NCBI GenBank assembly: GCA_002255955.1 | Contig: NKIM01000019.1 | Location: 1-64,000, forward strand | Source: Burkholderiales bacterium PBB2 | Lineage (GTDB): Bacteria; Pseudomonadota; Gammaproteobacteria; Burkholderiales; Burkholderiaceae_C | Reading direction: 5' to 3' | DNA: 64,000 bases | Shown here: positions 39,833-48,977 of the stretch, one piece after another | Layout: the number at the start of each line of letters is the position of its first letter | How positions within the stretch are numbered: position 1 is the first letter of the stretch | Program-made: the position numbers and the translations under genes | The notes under the pieces: generated by a model | Database searches by the model: none | What the model was told of the DNA's origin: nothing | What the model saw: only the letters and a program-made list of their open reading frames with translations

Positions 39833-40867
39833 TCAAGCTTGCTTGTCGGCTTCCGAGGTGAAGGAGTCGGCGTAAAACTCTTCAGCGGGCAGGCCTGCCT
39901 TGGCCGTGAAATCGGCGCGCGCCGAGTCCACCATGATGGGCGCTCCGCAGGCGTACACCTGATGGCCGGACAGATCGGGCAGATCGGCCAGCACCGCCTG
40001 GTGGACAAAGCCGCAGCGGCCGGTCCAGCCGTCCTCGGCCTTGGGTTCGGACAGCACCGGCACGTACGTCAGGTTGGGCATCTGGGCCGCGGCCTGCATC
40101 GCCCAATCGTGCAGATAGAGATCGGCCTTGCTTCGGCAGCCCCAGTACAAGACGGCCGGGCGGGTGCTGCCCAGGTGCTGCATGCGCTCGATGATGGCCT
40201 TGATGGGCGCAAAGCCGGTGCCGCTGGCCAGCAGCACGATGGGTTTGTCGCTGTCCTCGCGCAGGAAGAAGCTGCCGAAGGGGCCTTCCATACGCAGGAT
40301 GTCTTTTTCCTTCATCTCGCTGAAGACATGGTCGGTGAACTTGCCGCCGGGCATGTGGCGGATGTGCAGCTCCACCGCGGCCGGCGTGCCCAGGTTGTGA
40401 GGCGCGTTGGCCATGGAGTAGCTGCGGCGCGCACCGTCGCGCAAGATGAACTCCACATACTGGCCGGCGTGGAACTGGAAGTTCTGCGTGGCGGGCAGTT
40501 GCAGGCGGATCACGGCCACATCGCCGCTGGGCTTGCTCAGGCTCATCACGCGGCTGGGCAGCTTGAGCACGGGGAACTGGCCGGCGCCCGGCACGGCGCG
40601 CGCTTCCAGGGTGCAGTCGGTTTGCGGCGTGGCGCAGCAGGTCAGCACCATGCCGGCCGCTTCTTCCTCGGGGGTGAGGGTCTTGGGCTGGTGGGCGCCG
40701 TGGATCACGCGGCCTTCCAGCAGGCGGCTCTTGCACGAGCCGCAAGCGCCATCCTTGCAGCCATAGGGCAGGCCGACGCCGGCGCGGATGGCGGCGCTGA
40801 GCATGGTTTCATCGCGTTCCACGGAAAAGACGCGGCCGCTGGGCTGGACGGTGACCTGGAAGTTCAT
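39833..40867 (-). CDS. 2Fe-2S flavin oxidoreductase (AscD-like)
   Basis: A 344-residue NAD(P)H-dependent electron-transfer protein. An N-terminal plant-type ferredoxin domain has the cluster pattern CKDGACGSCKSRLL and a later Cys in VLTCCATPQ. A FAD-binding domain (RRSYSMANAP) and an NAD-binding domain (VLLASGTGFAPIKAII, then VYACGAP) follow. It matches CDP-6-deoxy-3,4-glucoseen reductase-type proteins widespread in Burkholderiales, usually not in sugar clusters; the partner oxygenase is unknown. I chose ATG 40867, the usual ferredoxin start. It shares a 119-bp divergent region with the epimerase gene. Confidence 0.88.
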   Translation of the reverse strand: MNFQVTVQPSGRVFSVERDETMLSAAIRAGVGLPYGCKDGACGSCKSRLLEGRVIHGAHQPKTLTPEEEAAGMVLTCCATPQTDCTLEARAVPGAGQFPVLKLPSRVMSLSKPSGDVAVIRLQLPATQNFQFHAGQYVEFILRDGARRSYSMANAPHNLGTPAAVELHIRHMPGGKFTDHVFSEMKEKDILRMEGPFGSFFLREDSDKPIVLLASGTGFAPIKAIIERMQHLGSTRPAVLYWGCRSKADLYLHDWAMQAAAQMPNLTYVPVLSEPKAEDGWTGRCGFVHQAVLADLPDLSGHQVYACGAPIMVDSARADFTAKAGLPAEEFYADSFTSEADKQA

Positions 40868-40930
40868 GTTGGATGCGGGAAGTGCTAGAGCTGAGGGATG
40901 CAAAGCGGCCGTCGGGCCAGAAAGCAAAGT

Positions 40931-40951
40931 CGGCCCGGGAATGCCGGGCCG
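40931..40951. other. Strong hairpin between divergent genes
   Basis: CGGCCCGG (40931-40938), loop GAATG, CCGGGCCG (40944-40951), a perfect 8-bp inverted repeat between the reductase and epimerase starts. No T-run follows on either strand, so it is not a normal terminator. It may be an operator or a leader structure. Confidence 0.5.
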
Positions 40952-40986
40952 TACACTGTGCCGCCATTTTGCCTGAGCCGGATTCC

Positions 40987-41934
40987 ATGCCCTTCAGCCC
41001 CGCTTCATGTCCCTCTGCTCAGTCTGCTTGCTCTGATCGCTCTGCGCGCCCTTCGCGCCGCCTGGGCCGGCCGCGGCTCTTGATCGTGGGCTGTGGCGAT
41101 GTCGGCATGCGGGTGCTGGGCCTGCTGGCCGGGCGTTGGCAGGTGCGGGCCTTGAGCTCCAGCCCCGGCCGCTTTGCCGAGCTGCGCGCGGCCGGTGCCC
41201 AGCCGGTGCTGGGCAATCTCGATGATGCGGCGTCTTTGGCCGGCCTGGCCGGCTGGGCCGATGCGGTGCTGCATCTGGCGCCGCCGCCGGGCCAGGGTGA
41301 GCGTGATCTGCGCACGCTGAACCTTTTGCGCGCGCTGGCGCGTCGCTCCACGCCGGCGCATCTGGTCTATGCCAGCACGACCGGGGTGTACGGCGATTGC
41401 GGCGGGGCGCGTTTCGATGAGTCGCGCCCGGTGGCGCCGCGCAGCGATCGGGCGCGTCGGCGGGTCGATGCCGAGCGCCTGCTGCGCGGCTTCGGCCCGA
41501 CTTTTGGCTGCCGGGTGACGATTCTGCGGGTGCCGGGCATCTACGCCGGCAACCGGGTCGGCGGCCATCCGCGCGAACGGCTGCAGCGGGGCTCGCCGGT
41601 GCTGCGCCGCGAGGACGATGTCTACACCAACCACATCCATGCCGACGATCTGGCGCGCGCCTGCTTGCGCGCACTCTGGCGTGGCGCGCCGCAGCGGGTG
41701 CTTCATGTCTGCGACGACAGCGAGCTCTTGATGGGCGACTACTTCGACCTGGCGGCCGATCTCTGCGGCCTGAGCCGGCCGCCGCGCATCAGCCGCGAGG
41801 AGGCGCAAAGCCAGATGTCGCCCATGCAGCTGAGCTTCATGAGCGAATCGCGGCGCTTGAGCAACCGCCGCCTGAAAACCGAGCTGGGTTTGAAGCTGCG
41901 TTATCCGCGGCCTGAGGACGGCCTGCTGGCCTGA
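40987..41934 (+). CDS. NAD(P)-dependent epimerase/dehydratase-family protein
   Basis: A 315-residue extended SDR-like protein. The nucleotide-binding start is LLIVGCGDVGMRVLGLLAG. The segment HLVYASTTGVYGDCGG and ILRVPGIYAG resemble the epimerase/YeeZ type. The usual YxxxK catalytic pair is not clear. The first ~25 residues before the Rossmann fold are polar and may be a wrong extension, but ATG 40987 is the best-looking start. The function is unknown, as with most YeeZ-like proteins. Confidence 0.8.
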   Translation: MPFSPASCPSAQSACSDRSARPSRRLGRPRLLIVGCGDVGMRVLGLLAGRWQVRALSSSPGRFAELRAAGAQPVLGNLDDAASLAGLAGWADAVLHLAPPPGQGERDLRTLNLLRALARRSTPAHLVYASTTGVYGDCGGARFDESRPVAPRSDRARRRVDAERLLRGFGPTFGCRVTILRVPGIYAGNRVGGHPRERLQRGSPVLRREDDVYTNHIHADDLARACLRALWRGAPQRVLHVCDDSELLMGDYFDLAADLCGLSRPPRISREEAQSQMSPMQLSFMSESRRLSNRRLKTELGLKLRYPRPEDGLLA

Positions 41935-41945
41935 AGCTGATTCGA

Positions 41946-42524
41946 TCAGCGACGGCGCGCCGCGCGCCAGTAGCGGATCAGGAGGTAGGCGCCCAGCATG
42001 CCGCCCAGATGGGCGAAGTGGGCCACGCCGCTGTTGTTGTTCAGGCCCAGGATCAGCTCCAGCGTGCCGAAGATGGCGACGAAGTATTTGGCCTTCATCG
42101 GGATGGGCGGGAACAGTGGCACGATGATGCGGTCCGGGAACAGCATGCCGAAGGACAGCAGCAGGCCGAACAGCGCGCCCGAGGCGCCCACGGTCGGCGC
42201 GAAGGAGCCGAGCAGGAAGGTGACGATCAGCTGCACCACGGCGGCGCTGATGGTGCTGGCCAGCAGGATCTGGGTGTAGCGCTTGGCGCCCCAGACGCGC
42301 TCCAGCTCGGAGCCGAACATCCACAGGCCCAGCATATTGAAGAACAGATGGAACTCGCCGCCGTGCAGAAAGGCGTAGGTCAGCGGTTGCCAGGGCAGGA
42401 AGTTGCCCGTCATCAAGGGCCAGAGCTCGAAAGGTTCCTTGAGGCCGGGAACCAGATAGAACAGGCAGTACAGGCCCACGCAGGCCAGCATGAAGGCTTT
42501 GGTCACCGGAGGAATCTGGGGCAT
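41946..42524 (-). CDS. Rhomboid-family intramembrane serine protease
   Basis: A 192-residue membrane protease. Six hydrophobic segments are visible. The nucleophile is in TVGASGALFGLLLSFG (GxSG) and the His in AHLGGMLGAYLL; the structural GGEFHLFFNMLGLWMFG is also typical. It cleaves membrane-embedded helices; targets are unknown. It converges on the epimerase gene (11 bp apart). The following 318 bp to the tRNA hold the tRNA terminator and otherwise nothing I can identify. Confidence 0.92.
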   Translation of the reverse strand: MPQIPPVTKAFMLACVGLYCLFYLVPGLKEPFELWPLMTGNFLPWQPLTYAFLHGGEFHLFFNMLGLWMFGSELERVWGAKRYTQILLASTISAAVVQLIVTFLLGSFAPTVGASGALFGLLLSFGMLFPDRIIVPLFPPIPMKAKYFVAIFGTLELILGLNNNSGVAHFAHLGGMLGAYLLIRYWRAARRR

Positions 42525-42743
42525 GGGCTCGAAAAGTTGGTGAGTGGGCGCGCAGGGCTCTTCACCGCCCCTGCCTTTCGGCGCAGTGTAAGCGCAGCCG
42601 ATGCCTGCTTCGGGCCACTGGAGTCGGGGATCTGGACGTTACGTTCATCGGCCCCTGCAAGAGCGGCGGAAGTGCGCAGGAGTTCGCACAACGCGGGCTT
42701 GCTGCCACGTCGCCGTGAAGCGCCCTGATGAAGGGTTCAGACG

Positions 42744-42769
42744 CAAAAAAGCCACCGCGAGGGTGGCTT
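42744..42769 (-). terminator. Intrinsic terminator of tRNA-Leu
   Basis: AAGCCACC (42749-42756), loop GCGAG, GGTGGCTT (42762-42769), followed on the minus strand by a six-T run. It is about 75 bp downstream of the tRNA. Confidence 0.85.
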
Positions 42770-42842
42770 GATGCGGGCAGGCACCGAGTGCCCTTTGTTT
42801 TTCAGCGGCTGCACCTTGCGGGGCATGGAGGATCACCTTGAG

Positions 42843-42927
42843 TGGTGCCCAGGGCCGGACTCGAACCGGCACACCTTGCGGCGGGGGATTTTGAGTCCCC
42901 TGCGTCTACCGATTTCGCCACCTGGGC
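42843..42927 (-). tRNA. tRNA-Leu (anticodon CAA)
   Basis: An 85-nt class II tRNA on the minus strand. The acceptor arm starts GCCCAGG and ends CCTGGGCACCA, so CCA is encoded. The anticodon stem is GGGGA/TCCCC with loop CTCAAAA, giving anticodon CAA (codon UUG). The long variable arm and T-loop GGTTCGAGTCC are normal for tRNA-Leu. No integration-site repeat or integrase is nearby. Confidence 0.96.
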
Positions 42928-43026
42928 ATGCATCGCACGGTAGTGTCGCTGCTGAAGCCCATCATTATGCCATGAATTTTGGCCGCGCCGAAACGAGCCT
43001 TGTCTTTGGCTGCGAGAATGCCCGGC

Positions 43027-43947
43027 ATGAGCAGCCCCACCCGCAAACACTACGCCAGCCTTGAAGAGCTGATCGGCAACACGCCCCTGGTCCGTCTGCA
43101 GCGCCTGCTGGCGCCGGAGCTGGCCGCGCGCGGCAACGTCATCCTCGGCAAGCTGGAGGGCAACAACCCGGCCGGCTCGGTCAAGGACCGTCCTGCCATC
43201 AGCATGATCCGGCGCGCCGAAGAGCGCGGCGAAGTCAAGCCCGGCGACACCTTGATCGAGGCCACCTCGGGCAACACCGGCATCGCCCTGGCCATGGCTG
43301 CGGCCATCCGCGGCTATCGCATGGTGCTGATCATGCCGGAGGACTTGTCCATCGAGCGGTCCCAGACCATGAAGGCCTTCGGTGCCGAGCTGATCCTGAC
43401 GCCGCGTTCCGGCGGCATGGAATACGCCCGCGACTTGGCCGAGCAGATGCAGCGCGATGGCAAGGGCCGGGTGCTCGATCAGTTCGCCAACGGCGACAAC
43501 CCGCGTGTGCACTACGAGACCACGGGCCCGGAGATCTGGCGCGACACCGAAGGCCAGATCACCCATTTCGTCAGCGCCATGGGTACGACCGGCACCATCA
43601 CCGGCACCTCGCGCTACCTGAAAGAGCAGAACCCGGCCGTACGCATCATCGGCGCCCAGCCCTCTGAGGGCTCGCGCATCCCTGGCATTCGCAAATGGCC
43701 CGAGGCCTACCTGCCCAAAATTTACCGCCCCGAGGCGGTGGACGAGCTGATGCTGGTCAGCCAGGCCGACGCCGAGGACATGGCGCGCCGCCTGGCCAGC
43801 CAGGAAGGCCTGTTCGCCGGCATCTCCGCAGCTGGTGCCTGCTGGGTGGCGCTGCAACTGGCGCGCACGGTCGAGAACGCCACCATCGTCTTCATCGTCT
43901 GCGATCGCGGCGACCGCTATCTGTCCACGGGCGTGTTCCCGGCATGA
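43027..43947 (+). CDS. cysM: Cysteine synthase B (O-acetylserine sulfhydrylase B)
   Basis: A 306-residue PLP enzyme that makes cysteine from O-acetylserine and sulfide (CysM can also use thiosulfate). The N-terminal motif SLEELIGNTPLVRLQRL and the PLP lysine (K53 in NPAGSVKDRPA) are typical. The substrate loop EATSGNTGIAL and the glycine loop MGTTGTITGTSRYL are intact. The length and the short C-terminus separate it from CysK. A start at 43018 is also possible. The NUDIX gene overlaps its stop (ATGA). Confidence 0.94.
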   Translation: MSSPTRKHYASLEELIGNTPLVRLQRLLAPELAARGNVILGKLEGNNPAGSVKDRPAISMIRRAEERGEVKPGDTLIEATSGNTGIALAMAAAIRGYRMVLIMPEDLSIERSQTMKAFGAELILTPRSGGMEYARDLAEQMQRDGKGRVLDQFANGDNPRVHYETTGPEIWRDTEGQITHFVSAMGTTGTITGTSRYLKEQNPAVRIIGAQPSEGSRIPGIRKWPEAYLPKIYRPEAVDELMLVSQADAEDMARRLASQEGLFAGISAAGACWVALQLARTVENATIVFIVCDRGDRYLSTGVFPA

Positions 43948-44480
43948 GCCAGGACGCTGCGCAAACCTTCCGTTTCTGCCCGCTGTGTGCGGCCGGGCTG
44001 GAGATGCGCAGCGAGCTGGAAGACAGCGGTCCGACCACGCGCTTGCGCTGCAGTGCCTGCAGCTTCACGCACTGGAACAACCCGACGCCGGTGCTGGCCG
44101 CGGTGGTCGAATGTGTGGACCGTGAGGGTCAGGTCTTGCTGGCCCGCAACGCCGCCTGGACCGAGCGCTTTTTCGGCCTGATCACCGGCTTCATGGAAGC
44201 GGGCGAATCGCCCGAGGCCGGTGTCAGCCGCGAGGTGCTGGAGGAAACCGGCCTGCAGGTCGAGGGCCTGAACCTGCTGGGCGTTTGGGACTTCCAGCGC
44301 AAGAACCAGCTCCTCGTGGCCTACCACGTGCGGGCTCGCGGCGAGATCCGGCTGTCGCCCGAGCTGGCCGAGTACAAGCTGATCGCGCCCGAGCGCCTGC
44401 GCTGCTGGCGAGCTGGCACCGGCCAGGCCTTGGCGACCTGGCTGCGCAGCAAGGGCCTGGAGCCGCAGTGGATGGATTGA
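43944..44480 (+). CDS. NUDIX hydrolase with zinc ribbon
   Basis: A 178-residue hydrolase of nucleoside-diphosphate-linked compounds. An N-terminal zinc ribbon (CPLCAAG ... RCSACSF) resembles NudC/YfaO-type proteins. The NUDIX box is complete across GFMEAGESPEAGVSREVLEE and TGLQ. The substrate is not predictable. The start lies in an ATGA overlap with cysM, so both are co-translated; a longer open frame inside cysM is a shadow. Confidence 0.92.
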   Translation: MSQDAAQTFRFCPLCAAGLEMRSELEDSGPTTRLRCSACSFTHWNNPTPVLAAVVECVDREGQVLLARNAAWTERFFGLITGFMEAGESPEAGVSREVLEETGLQVEGLNLLGVWDFQRKNQLLVAYHVRARGEIRLSPELAEYKLIAPERLRCWRAGTGQALATWLRSKGLEPQWMD

Positions 44481-44568
44481 ACCGGCCGCAACAGGGGCAA
44501 GCTCGGGTGCTGATCGTCCCCTGCGCAAGGCACTCGCCACCTAAAATGCAGCGCAAACGAGGATCTCC

Positions 44569-44796
44569 ATGGACGCCCACAAAGAAATCGACACCCGCGG
44601 CCTGAATTGCCCCCTTCCCATCCTCAAGGCCAAGAAAGCCCTGGCCGAGATGGAGAGCGGCCAGCTGCTCAAGGTGGTGGCCACCGACCCCGGTTCCATG
44701 CGCGACTTCCAGGCCTTTGCCCGCCAGACCGGCAACGAGCTGGTGTTGCAGAGCAGCCAGGGCGAGGAATACATCCACGTGCTCAAGCGCCGCTGA
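44569..44796 (+). CDS. TusA-family sulfurtransferase
   Basis: A 75-residue sulfur-carrier protein. The active Cys14 lies in the CPxP motif (RGLNCPLPILKAK), and the C-terminal EEYIHVLKR strand is typical. TusA passes sulfur in tRNA 2-thiouridine synthesis; related single-domain proteins act in other sulfur pathways. Its closeness to cysM on the same strand (after NUDIX) fits sulfur metabolism, although an 88-bp gap separates them. Specific role uncertain. Confidence 0.9.
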   Translation: MDAHKEIDTRGLNCPLPILKAKKALAEMESGQLLKVVATDPGSMRDFQAFARQTGNELVLQSSQGEEYIHVLKRR

Positions 44797-44837
44797 GCCT
44801 GGCGTCCGGGCTTTGAAGCCCGCCTCGGGGGGGCACC

Positions 44838-45602
44838 TCAGTTGCGAGCGTGCGTCACCCGGTATTCGCTGACACCGGGAATCTCCATCACATGGTGGGC
44901 GAAGCGGGTCAGGGTCTCGCCACGGAAATTGCGGCGCGCCGTGCAGACGAAGCGCCACTCCTCTCGCCCGCTGCTGGATTCGATGCTCAGCGAACCCGGT
45001 GCGAAGCGAAAGCCCAATTGGTCGGCAAAAGCGGCCAGCTCGTCCTGGCGGAACTGCCGCCCCGGCTCGCCACGCAACATCACGGCAATCGCCGGATGCG
45101 AGGGCAGGGTGTTTTCCAGCTTGGCGCCCCACATCATCAGGCTGGCGCAGAGCAGGGTCAGCATGATGGCGGCGAAGTAGAAGCCCATGGCCACCAGGAT
45201 GCCGATGGACGAGGCGGCCCAGAGCGAGGCGGCCGTGGTCAGGCCGCTGATGTTCATGCCTTCCTTCATGATCACGCCGGCGCATAGGAAACCGATGCCG
45301 GTGACCACGCCCTGAATCACGCGCGTCGGGTCGGCGGAGGGCGGCAGCACGCCGCCGGCCTGCAAGCCGCCGAACCATTGCTGCGGATAGGCCAGCAAGA
45401 TGATGACGGCGGCCGAGGCCATGCAGACCAGGGCATAGGTGCGCATGCCGGCGGCGCGCCCGTGGTAGGCCCGCTCATAGCCCAGCACCAGGCCCAGAAT
45501 CATGGCGCCCAGCAGGTGCAGCAGCATCAGCACATTGGCCTGCCACTGGGTGGCGGTCCAGTAACGCAGCAGGTGGTCGAGGTCGAGCAAGCTCATCAGC
45601 AA
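44838..45602 (-). CDS. MgtC/SapB-family membrane protein
   Basis: A 254-residue inner-membrane protein with about five N-terminal helices (~20-165) and a soluble ACT-like C-terminal domain. The MgtC signature is LVLGYERAYHGRAAGMRTYALVC, with the Arg/Gly-rich loop and the later GIGFLCAGVIMKEG. MgtC proteins are linked with magnesium limitation and, in pathogens, with survival in phagosomes. ATG 45602 is possible but ATG 45596 also fits. No Mg-sensing leader is apparent. Confidence 0.9.
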   Translation of the reverse strand: MLMSLLDLDHLLRYWTATQWQANVLMLLHLLGAMILGLVLGYERAYHGRAAGMRTYALVCMASAAVIILLAYPQQWFGGLQAGGVLPPSADPTRVIQGVVTGIGFLCAGVIMKEGMNISGLTTAASLWAASSIGILVAMGFYFAAIMLTLLCASLMMWGAKLENTLPSHPAIAVMLRGEPGRQFRQDELAAFADQLGFRFAPGSLSIESSSGREEWRFVCTARRNFRGETLTRFAHHVMEIPGVSEYRVTHARN

Positions 45603-45679
45603 TCTCCGCGATTTCTCTCTGAAAAGGCCAGGCTCCCTGGCGCGATGCTAGCCCCGCGCGCGCGGGCTTCAGCCAAGAA

Positions 45680-45701
45680 AAAAGGTCCCGAAGGACCTTT
45701 T
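45680..45701 (-). terminator. Intrinsic terminator of the FKBP gene
   Basis: AAAAGGTCC (45680-45688), loop CGAA, GGACCTTTT (45693-45701), with a T-run on the minus strand. It lies about 20 bp past the FKBP stop. Confidence 0.9.
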
Positions 45702-45721
45702 CCCATGCGCCGTGGTGCGGC

Positions 45722-46084
45722 TCAGACAGCCAGCAATTCCACCTCGAACATCAGGGTGGCATTGGGCGGGATCACGCCGCCGGCGCCGCGGGCGCCATAG
45801 CCCAGCTCGGCCGGGATCACCAGCATGCGGGTGCCGCCGATCTTCATGCCTTGCACGCCCTCGTCCCAGCCGCGGATCACCATGCCGCCGTCGAGCTCGA
45901 ACTTGAAGGGATCGCGGCGGTCCTTGCTGGAATCGAACTTGGCGCCCTTGACCCAGTTGCCGTCGGCGTCCTTGCTGTAGAGCCAGCCGGTGTAGTGGAC
46001 GGTGACATCGTGGCCGGACTTGGCCACGGCGCCTTCGCCGACCACGGTGTCTTCAAACTGCAGGCCGCTGGGGGTGGTGTTCAT
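45722..46084 (-). CDS. FKBP-type peptidyl-prolyl isomerase
   Basis: A 120-residue single-domain FKBP that speeds proline isomerisation in folding. Typical parts are SGLQFEDTVVGEGA, the VTVHYTGWL strand, the FDSSKDR loop and GWDEGVQGMKIGGTRMLVIP. ATG 46084 gives the normal length of ~118 residues; the frame extends 5 codons upstream. It lies 11 bp after the GluQ gene on the same strand. Confidence 0.92.
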   Translation of the reverse strand: MNTTPSGLQFEDTVVGEGAVAKSGHDVTVHYTGWLYSKDADGNWVKGAKFDSSKDRRDPFKFELDGGMVIRGWDEGVQGMKIGGTRMLVIPAELGYGARGAGGVIPPNATLMFEVELLAV

Positions 46085-46095
46085 GAATGGGTCCT

Positions 46096-47097
46096 TCAAA
46101 AAGCGGATTCGTCGCCCGGCTGCGCAAGCGCGAGTGCCGGAGCAAGAGGGGATGGCGACGAAGAGGCGGGCATCATGCCATCAAAAGCGCGCCAGGCCTG
46201 CACGGCGCTGGCCAGGAACTCCCTGACCGAAGCGCCGGCCAGCTCGGCCGGCAGGCCCAGGGCCGCGCCGGCTTGACGCAAAGCCCGCAGTGCATCAGCC
46301 GGCGTGTCCAGCACGAGGGCGGCCGCGCCATTCTGTTTGGACAGCTTTTCGCCATTGGCGCCCAGCACCAGGGGCGTGTGCAGATAGCGCGGCGTGGGCA
46401 GGCCGAGCAGCTGCTGCAGGCGGATCTGGCGTGGTGTGTTGTCGGCCAGATCCTCGCCGCGCACCACATCGCTGATGCCTTGCTCGGCATCGTCCACCAC
46501 CACGGCCAGCTGGTAGGCCCAGAGCCCATCGGCGCGGCGCAGCACGAAGTCACCCACGGCCAGGGTCAGGTCTTGCGTCTGTACGCCCAGGCGGCGGTCC
46601 TGCCAGTCGATCTGCAGCGAGGCCGCGTTCTGCAGGCCGGCGGTGCTGCGCAGTCGCCAGGCGCGTGGGGGGCGGCCCTGGGTGCCGGCGCGGCAGCTGC
46701 CGGGGTAGACCAGCTCGCCGTGGCGCTCAAGCGTGTCGCCGCGGGCCTGCAGGGCTGCGGCAATCTCCTTGCGTGAGCAGGCGCAGCCGTAAGCCCAGCC
46801 TTGGGCTTGCAGGCGCGTGAGCGCCGCCTGGTAGAGCGCGCCGCGCTGCGATTGCCACACGGGCGGCTCGTCGGCCTGCAGGCCGCAACGGGCCAGCTGA
46901 TCGAGGATGAAGCGGTCGGCGCCGGGCGGGCAGCGCGGGCCGTCCACATCTTCGATGCGCAGCAGCCAGCGGCCGCCCTGGGCCCGGGCATCGAGCCAGC
47001 TGGCCAGGGCCGCGACCAGGGAGCCGGCATGCAGCGGGCCGGTAGGTGAGGGGGCGAAGCGGCCGACATAGCGGCCGGATACCGTGGCGCTCGGCAT
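46096..47097 (-). CDS. gluQ: Glutamyl-Q tRNA(Asp) synthetase
   Basis: A 333-residue truncated GluRS paralog that attaches glutamate to queuosine in tRNA-Asp. The HIGH-type motif is [18 protein letters not shown] and the KMSKS-like motif is KLSKQNG. The zinc site CACS ... YPGSC is present, and the anticodon-binding domain is missing, as it should be. The ATG shares one base with the stop of the upstream LysR gene (TGATG), which suggests coupling. The upstream open frame lacks family sequence. Confidence 0.92.
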   Translation of the reverse strand: MPSATVSGRYVGRFAPSPTGPLHAGSLVAALASWLDARAQGGRWLLRIEDVDGPRCPPGADRFILDQLARCGLQADEPPVWQSQRGALYQAALTRLQAQGWAYGCACSRKEIAAALQARGDTLERHGELVYPGSCRAGTQGRPPRAWRLRSTAGLQNAASLQIDWQDRRLGVQTQDLTLAVGDFVLRRADGLWAYQLAVVVDDAEQGISDVVRGEDLADNTPRQIRLQQLLGLPTPRYLHTPLVLGANGEKLSKQNGAAALVLDTPADALRALRQAGAALGLPAELAGASVREFLASAVQAWRAFDGMMPASSSPSPLAPALALAQPGDESAF

Positions 47098-48065
47098 CAG
47101 AGCAACAGCCCCTCGTGCTGTTCCAGCAGGGCACGGCGGGTGGCGCTGCTTTGCAGCTGGCTCAGCCACCAGGCCAGGGCGCGGGCCGGCGGCTGGCCGT
47201 TGTCACGCCAGGCGTAGTGCATGGGCACGACGCCGGGTTCCTGTTCCCTCAGCTTGTGCACCAGGCGCCCAGCCTCGATGTGACGGCGCACCATGGGCGT
47301 GGGCAGGGAGCCGCAGCCCAGGCCGCGCATCAAGGCCTCCAGCTTGGCCGCCATCGAGGGCATGGTCAGCACCTCCTGGCCCGGCAGCACGCCCACGGTG
47401 CGTGGGGCCAGGCTGCGCGCGGTGTCGGCCACGGCGATGATGCGGTGCTGGGCGATCTGCGCGGCGCTCAGCGGTGTCGGCGCACTGGCCAGGGCATGGT
47501 GCGGGGCGACGCAGAGGATCATTTCCATATCGCCGAGTTGATCGCATTTGAAGCCGGCGCTGGGCGGCTGGGTCGAGGTGCCGATGGCCAGGTCGGCCTG
47601 ACCCGACATCAGCGCCTCCCAGGTGCCCACCATCACCTCCACGCGCAGCTTGAGCCGGGTCGGCGGGGCCTGGCCGGCTTCGTCGCGCAGCTGGTAGAAG
47701 GCCTCCATCAGGTCAAAGATGGCGCGGCGGGCGATGGCGTCGTCGATGGCAATCGTGAGCTCACTTTCCCAGCCGGTGGCGATGCGGCGCACGCGGTTGG
47801 CCACGGCGTCCATTTCCTGCAGCAGGCGCCGGCCTTCGAACAGCAGCTCCTGGCCGGCGGCGGTCAGCTCGGCCTGGCGGCTGCGGCGGTCGAAGAGCAG
47901 CACATCGAGTGCTTCTTCGAGCTGGCGCACGCTGTAGGTCAGGGCCGAGGGCACGCGCCCCATCTCCCGGGCCGCGGCGGCAAAGCTGCCGGTGCGGGCG
48001 ATGGTGTCCATCATGGCCAGGGCCTCGGGGGTCAGGGCGCGGCGTTTGTCGAGGTGGTTGGGCAT
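47097..48065 (-). CDS. LysR-family transcriptional regulator
   Basis: A 322-residue regulator with an N-terminal winged helix (residues ~15-75: [30 protein letters not shown]) and an effector domain. It is divergent from the pirin gene across 111 bp and probably controls it, the standard LysR arrangement. The stop overlaps the gluQ start by one base. Confidence 0.92.
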   Translation of the reverse strand: MPNHLDKRRALTPEALAMMDTIARTGSFAAAAREMGRVPSALTYSVRQLEEALDVLLFDRRSRQAELTAAGQELLFEGRRLLQEMDAVANRVRRIATGWESELTIAIDDAIARRAIFDLMEAFYQLRDEAGQAPPTRLKLRVEVMVGTWEALMSGQADLAIGTSTQPPSAGFKCDQLGDMEMILCVAPHHALASAPTPLSAAQIAQHRIIAVADTARSLAPRTVGVLPGQEVLTMPSMAAKLEALMRGLGCGSLPTPMVRRHIEAGRLVHKLREQEPGVVPMHYAWRDNGQPPARALAWWLSQLQSSATRRALLEQHEGLLL

Positions 48066-48176
48066 GCCTTCATCTTATTTGAATGATGGCTTCAAGTGCC
48101 CAGCGCCAAGCGCAGGAGCAAGGCTTCTACAGTGTGTTCATGCCGCGCCGATGGCGCGCCCCAACAGGAGAAAGAC

Positions 48177-48902
48177 ATGCTTGAACTGATCAAATCGTCT
48201 GAACGCGGCTTTGCCGATCATGGCTGGCTGAAGTCGTTCCACAGCTTTTCTTTCGCCGATTACTACGACCCCAGCCGCATGGGTTTTGGCGATCTGCGCG
48301 TGATCAACGAAGATCGCATCGCCGCCGGCACCGGCTTTGGCACCCATGGTCACCGCGACATGGAAATCATCAGTTATGTGCTCTCGGGCGAGCTGGCCCA
48401 CCAGGACAGCATGGGCAATGGCGCACCCGGTGGCAGCGGCCATGACGGTGTGATCCGCCCCGGCGATGTGCAGCGCATGAGCGCCGGCAGCGGCGTGCGC
48501 CACAGCGAGTTCAACCATGCCGAGGGCCAGAGCACGCATTTCCTGCAGATCTGGATCGAACCCAACCAGCGCGGTGTGGCGCCCAGCTACGAGCAGCGTC
48601 ATTTCCCCAGCGCCGACAAGCGCGGCCGCCTGCGCCTGGTGGCTTCGGGCGAGGCCGGTGCGGATGCGGTCTTCATCCACGCCAATGCCCAGCTCTATGC
48701 CGGCTTGTTTGATGGGCCTGAGCAGGCCGAGCTGCCGCTGCAGCCGGGGCGCATCGCCTATGTGCACCTGATCCGCGGCAGCTTGAACGTCAACGGCCAG
48801 AGCCTGCAGGGCGGTGATGCGCTGCAGCTGCGCGGTGAAGACGCCGTGCGCCTGGCGCAAGGGCAGGACGCCGAGGTGCTGGTCTTCGATCTGACGCCCT
48901 GA
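48177..48902 (+). CDS. Pirin-family bicupin protein
   Basis: A 241-residue bicupin like E. coli YhhW (quercetinase activity). The metal site in the N-terminal cupin shows GFGTHGHRDMEIISY and the partner in SGVRHSEFN. The C-terminal cupin is more degenerate. AGGAG at 48166-48170 precedes the ATG by 6 bp. It is divergent from a LysR gene, its likely regulator. Physiological substrate unknown. Confidence 0.9.
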   Translation: MLELIKSSERGFADHGWLKSFHSFSFADYYDPSRMGFGDLRVINEDRIAAGTGFGTHGHRDMEIISYVLSGELAHQDSMGNGAPGGSGHDGVIRPGDVQRMSAGSGVRHSEFNHAEGQSTHFLQIWIEPNQRGVAPSYEQRHFPSADKRGRLRLVASGEAGADAVFIHANAQLYAGLFDGPEQAELPLQPGRIAYVHLIRGSLNVNGQSLQGGDALQLRGEDAVRLAQGQDAEVLVFDLTP

Positions 48903-48977
48903 CCCAGCGTTGGCGGCGCGCGTGCTCATGCGTTTTTTCGGCGATGCGCGCCCGCCAATGCCTCTACAGTCGAGGCC

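Noticed and set aside
42843-42927. tRNA-Leu as an integration site
   Set aside because: No 3'-end duplication, integrase or foreign-looking genes were seen near it.
44808-44821. GGGCTT/AAGCCC hairpin after tusA as terminator
   Set aside because: Short stem and no T-run on either strand.
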